DNA from: Actinomycetes bacterium
GTDB lineage: Bacteria > Actinomycetota > Acidimicrobiia > Acidimicrobiales > Palsa-688
NCBI GenBank assembly: GCA_021827225.1
Contig: JAKAXG010000275.1
Span: forward strand, 1 to 6,266
DNA: 6,266 nt
Direction of reading: 5' to 3'
Every line of letters starts with the position of its first letter. Position 1 is the stretch's first letter. Shown in pieces: positions 5,090 through 6,266 of this stretch. Both the position numbers and the translations under genes were made by a program. The notes under the pieces were generated by a model that did not search any database, was not told the origin of the DNA, and saw only the letters and a program-made list of their open reading frames with translations.

Positions 5090-6266
5090 GGGGGTTTGTT
5101 CGCCGGGCTGGCTTCCACCGCCGCACCGTCTCTTCTCATCCTCATATTCCTCAGCCGGGCGTCGCAGAACGCCGGCCAGACCACCTTCCCGCTGATCGGG
5201 CGGGACCTCCTGGGCATGGGGCAGTTCGCGGTGGGGGCCGCCGTGGCCGCCGCCGGGCTGGCCAACGTGCTGTTCTCCACGTTCCTGGTGGGCGGCCGCC
5301 GCCGCTTCTCCGCCTCCGCCCTCCTGGCGGTGGGCCAGACCGTCGCCCTGGTCTCGTTCGTCCTGCTGACCGTCCCGGCCGGGCGGATCGGGCTGTGGGT
5401 GGGCGCGGTGGGCCTGGGGGCGGCGGCCGGCATCGTCTTCCCCAGCCTGATGACCGTGGTCGCCCGGGGGTCGGGCGGCCGTCGCACCAAGGCCCTGGCG
5501 CTCATGTCCCTGGCCCTGTCGGCCAGCCTGGTCGCCGGTCCCCTGCTCGAAGCGGGGGCGCTGCGCGGCTTGGGGGACTCCCTGCGCGGCGGGCTCGGGG
5601 CGCTGGTGGCGCTGCCGGCGGCGGCGACGGTGCTGGCCGTCAGGGCCGCCCGGCGCGACCGGCGCCGGCTGCGGGTCGGGGACCCGGTCGGGGAGCGGCG
5701 GAGAGCACCGGCCGGGGAGCGGGCCGTCCCGCCCGGATCGTCCCTGGCCGGCGCGTTCCGCCTGGCCCTCACCGTCATGCTCACCTACCAGGTGCCCTTC
5801 GTGGCCATCGTGGGCTTCGGGGCGCTGCTGGCCCGCCGGGCCGACGGCATATCGGCGTCGGGGGCCCAGGTGGCCTTCGGGGCGTTCTTCGCCGCCTCGG
5901 CGGGGGTCCGCCTGCTGCTGGCCGCCCTCACCCCCGACCGGCACCTCGGCCGCATCCTGGCCTCCTCCGCCGCGCTCACGGTGCTGGGCGTGGCCGGGGT
6001 GGGCCTGGCCCGGAATTTCCCCGAGCTTCTGGGGGCCATGGCCGTCCTCGGCGTCCCCCACGGCACCACCTTCCCCCTGGCCTCGTCGATCCTGGCCGAG
6101 CACGCCCACGCCGACGAACGGCAGCTGGTGCGGGCGAACGGGCGGCTGATGGCCGGCACCAACGCGGCCAGCGTCATCGTCCCGTTCGTGTTCGGGGCGG
6201 TGGCGTCGGTGCTGGGCTACCGGGCCATGTTCCTGCTGCTCGAGGTCCCCCTCGCCGTGGCGGTGA
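5072..6266 (+). CDS. MFS transporter, 3' end beyond the window
   Basis: The frame runs without a stop from the GTG at 5072 to the right edge, giving 398 residues. It is strongly hydrophobic, with a 6+6 helix layout: TM1-TM6 at about 17-40, 51-73, 80-100, 105-128, 135-160 and 168-190, then an Arg-rich cytoplasmic loop (191-230), then six more segments from 231 onwards. A motif-A-like PDRHLGR (D289, R290) follows TM8. The corresponding TM2-TM3 loop reads GGRRRF (74-79) and lacks the usual acidic residue. The end of TM4 (GAAAGIVFPSLMTVVARG) and TM10-TM11 (VPHGTTFPLASSILAEHAHA) look like typical MFS sequence. It could be an exporter or a sugar/sugar-acid permease; nothing here settles which. It follows gntR by 22 bases, probably in the same transcript. 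The GTG start has only a weak RBS (AGG at 5065-5067). A TTG at 5096 is a less likely alternative, because it would lose only eight residues and has G-rich sequence immediately before it. The family's usual length suggests few residues are missing at the C-terminus. Confidence 0.85.
   Translation, partial: MSRRSPGGLFAGLASTAAPSLLILIFLSRASQNAGQTTFPLIGRDLLGMGQFAVGAAVAAAGLANVLFSTFLVGGRRRFSASALLAVGQTVALVSFVLLTVPAGRIGLWVGAVGLGAAAGIVFPSLMTVVARGSGGRRTKALALMSLALSASLVAGPLLEAGALRGLGDSLRGGLGALVALPAAATVLAVRAARRDRRRLRVGDPVGERRRAPAGERAVPPGSSLAGAFRLALTVMLTYQVPFVAIVGFGALLARRADGISASGAQVAFGAFFAASAGVRLLLAALTPDRHLGRILASSAALTVLGVAGVGLARNFPELLGAMAVLGVPHGTTFPLASSILAEHAHADERQLVRANGRLMAGTNAASVIVPFVFGAVASVLGYRAMFLLLEVPLAVAV

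Noticed and set aside
5020..5095. The peptide MSRRS occurs both in the gntR tail (from 5020) and at the MFS N-terminus (from 5072), suggesting a small duplication.
   Set aside because: The underlying codons differ at several positions and the peptide is a short basic string, so coincidence is more likely than duplication.
4276..6109. Long minus-strand frames (502 and 341 codons) opposite gntR and the MFS gene.
   Set aside because: Low-complexity Arg/Ala/Gly/Gln composition and no domain. The + strand carries clear GntR/FCD and MFS sequence here.

Overview
The window comes from a high-GC bacterium (G+C roughly 70% by eye). Codons end mostly in G or C, and GTG starts and short or overlapping gene junctions are common. 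This fits an actinomycete or a related uncultivated actinobacterial lineage such as Acidimicrobiia, but no marker gene fixes the taxon. All six recognisable genes lie on the + strand, and I see no RNA gene, mobile element or CRISPR array.

Positions 1-4184 hold a carbohydrate-uptake operon of the CUT1 (MalEFGK-like) ABC importer class. It contains the C-terminal end of an extracellular substrate-binding protein (1-302), a MalF-type permease (313-1257), a MalG-type permease (1254-2159, 4-bp ATGA overlap), a dedicated UgpC/MsiK/MalK-type ATPase (2179-3282), and a cytosolic SMP-30/gluconolactonase/LRE-family lactone hydrolase (3315-4184). A 97-bp gap with a plausible -10 element and a small dyad (4185-4281) separates this from a FadR-subfamily GntR regulator with an FCD ligand domain (4282-5049). 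An MFS transporter follows closely (5072 to the right edge, still open).

Taken together this looks like an uptake-and-catabolism locus for a sugar or sugar-acid. The ABC importer brings in the substrate, the SMP-30 enzyme opens a sugar lactone, and the FCD-GntR protein probably senses a pathway carboxylate and controls the locus. The MFS protein may move a related compound. The substrate cannot be read from the sequence. The sugar dehydrogenase that would make the lactone is not in the window.

The least ordinary material is at the gene junctions. Upstream of the lactonase and of the MFS gene, a tiny ORF starts on the stop codon of the preceding gene and ends at or just before the next start. 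The gntR/MFS junction also carries two perfect GC-rich hairpins, one covering a Shine-Dalgarno-like GGAG and the other covering the MFS start codon. This suggests translational coupling or RNA-level control, but it is inferred from sequence alone. I found no evidence of a wholly new type of system.
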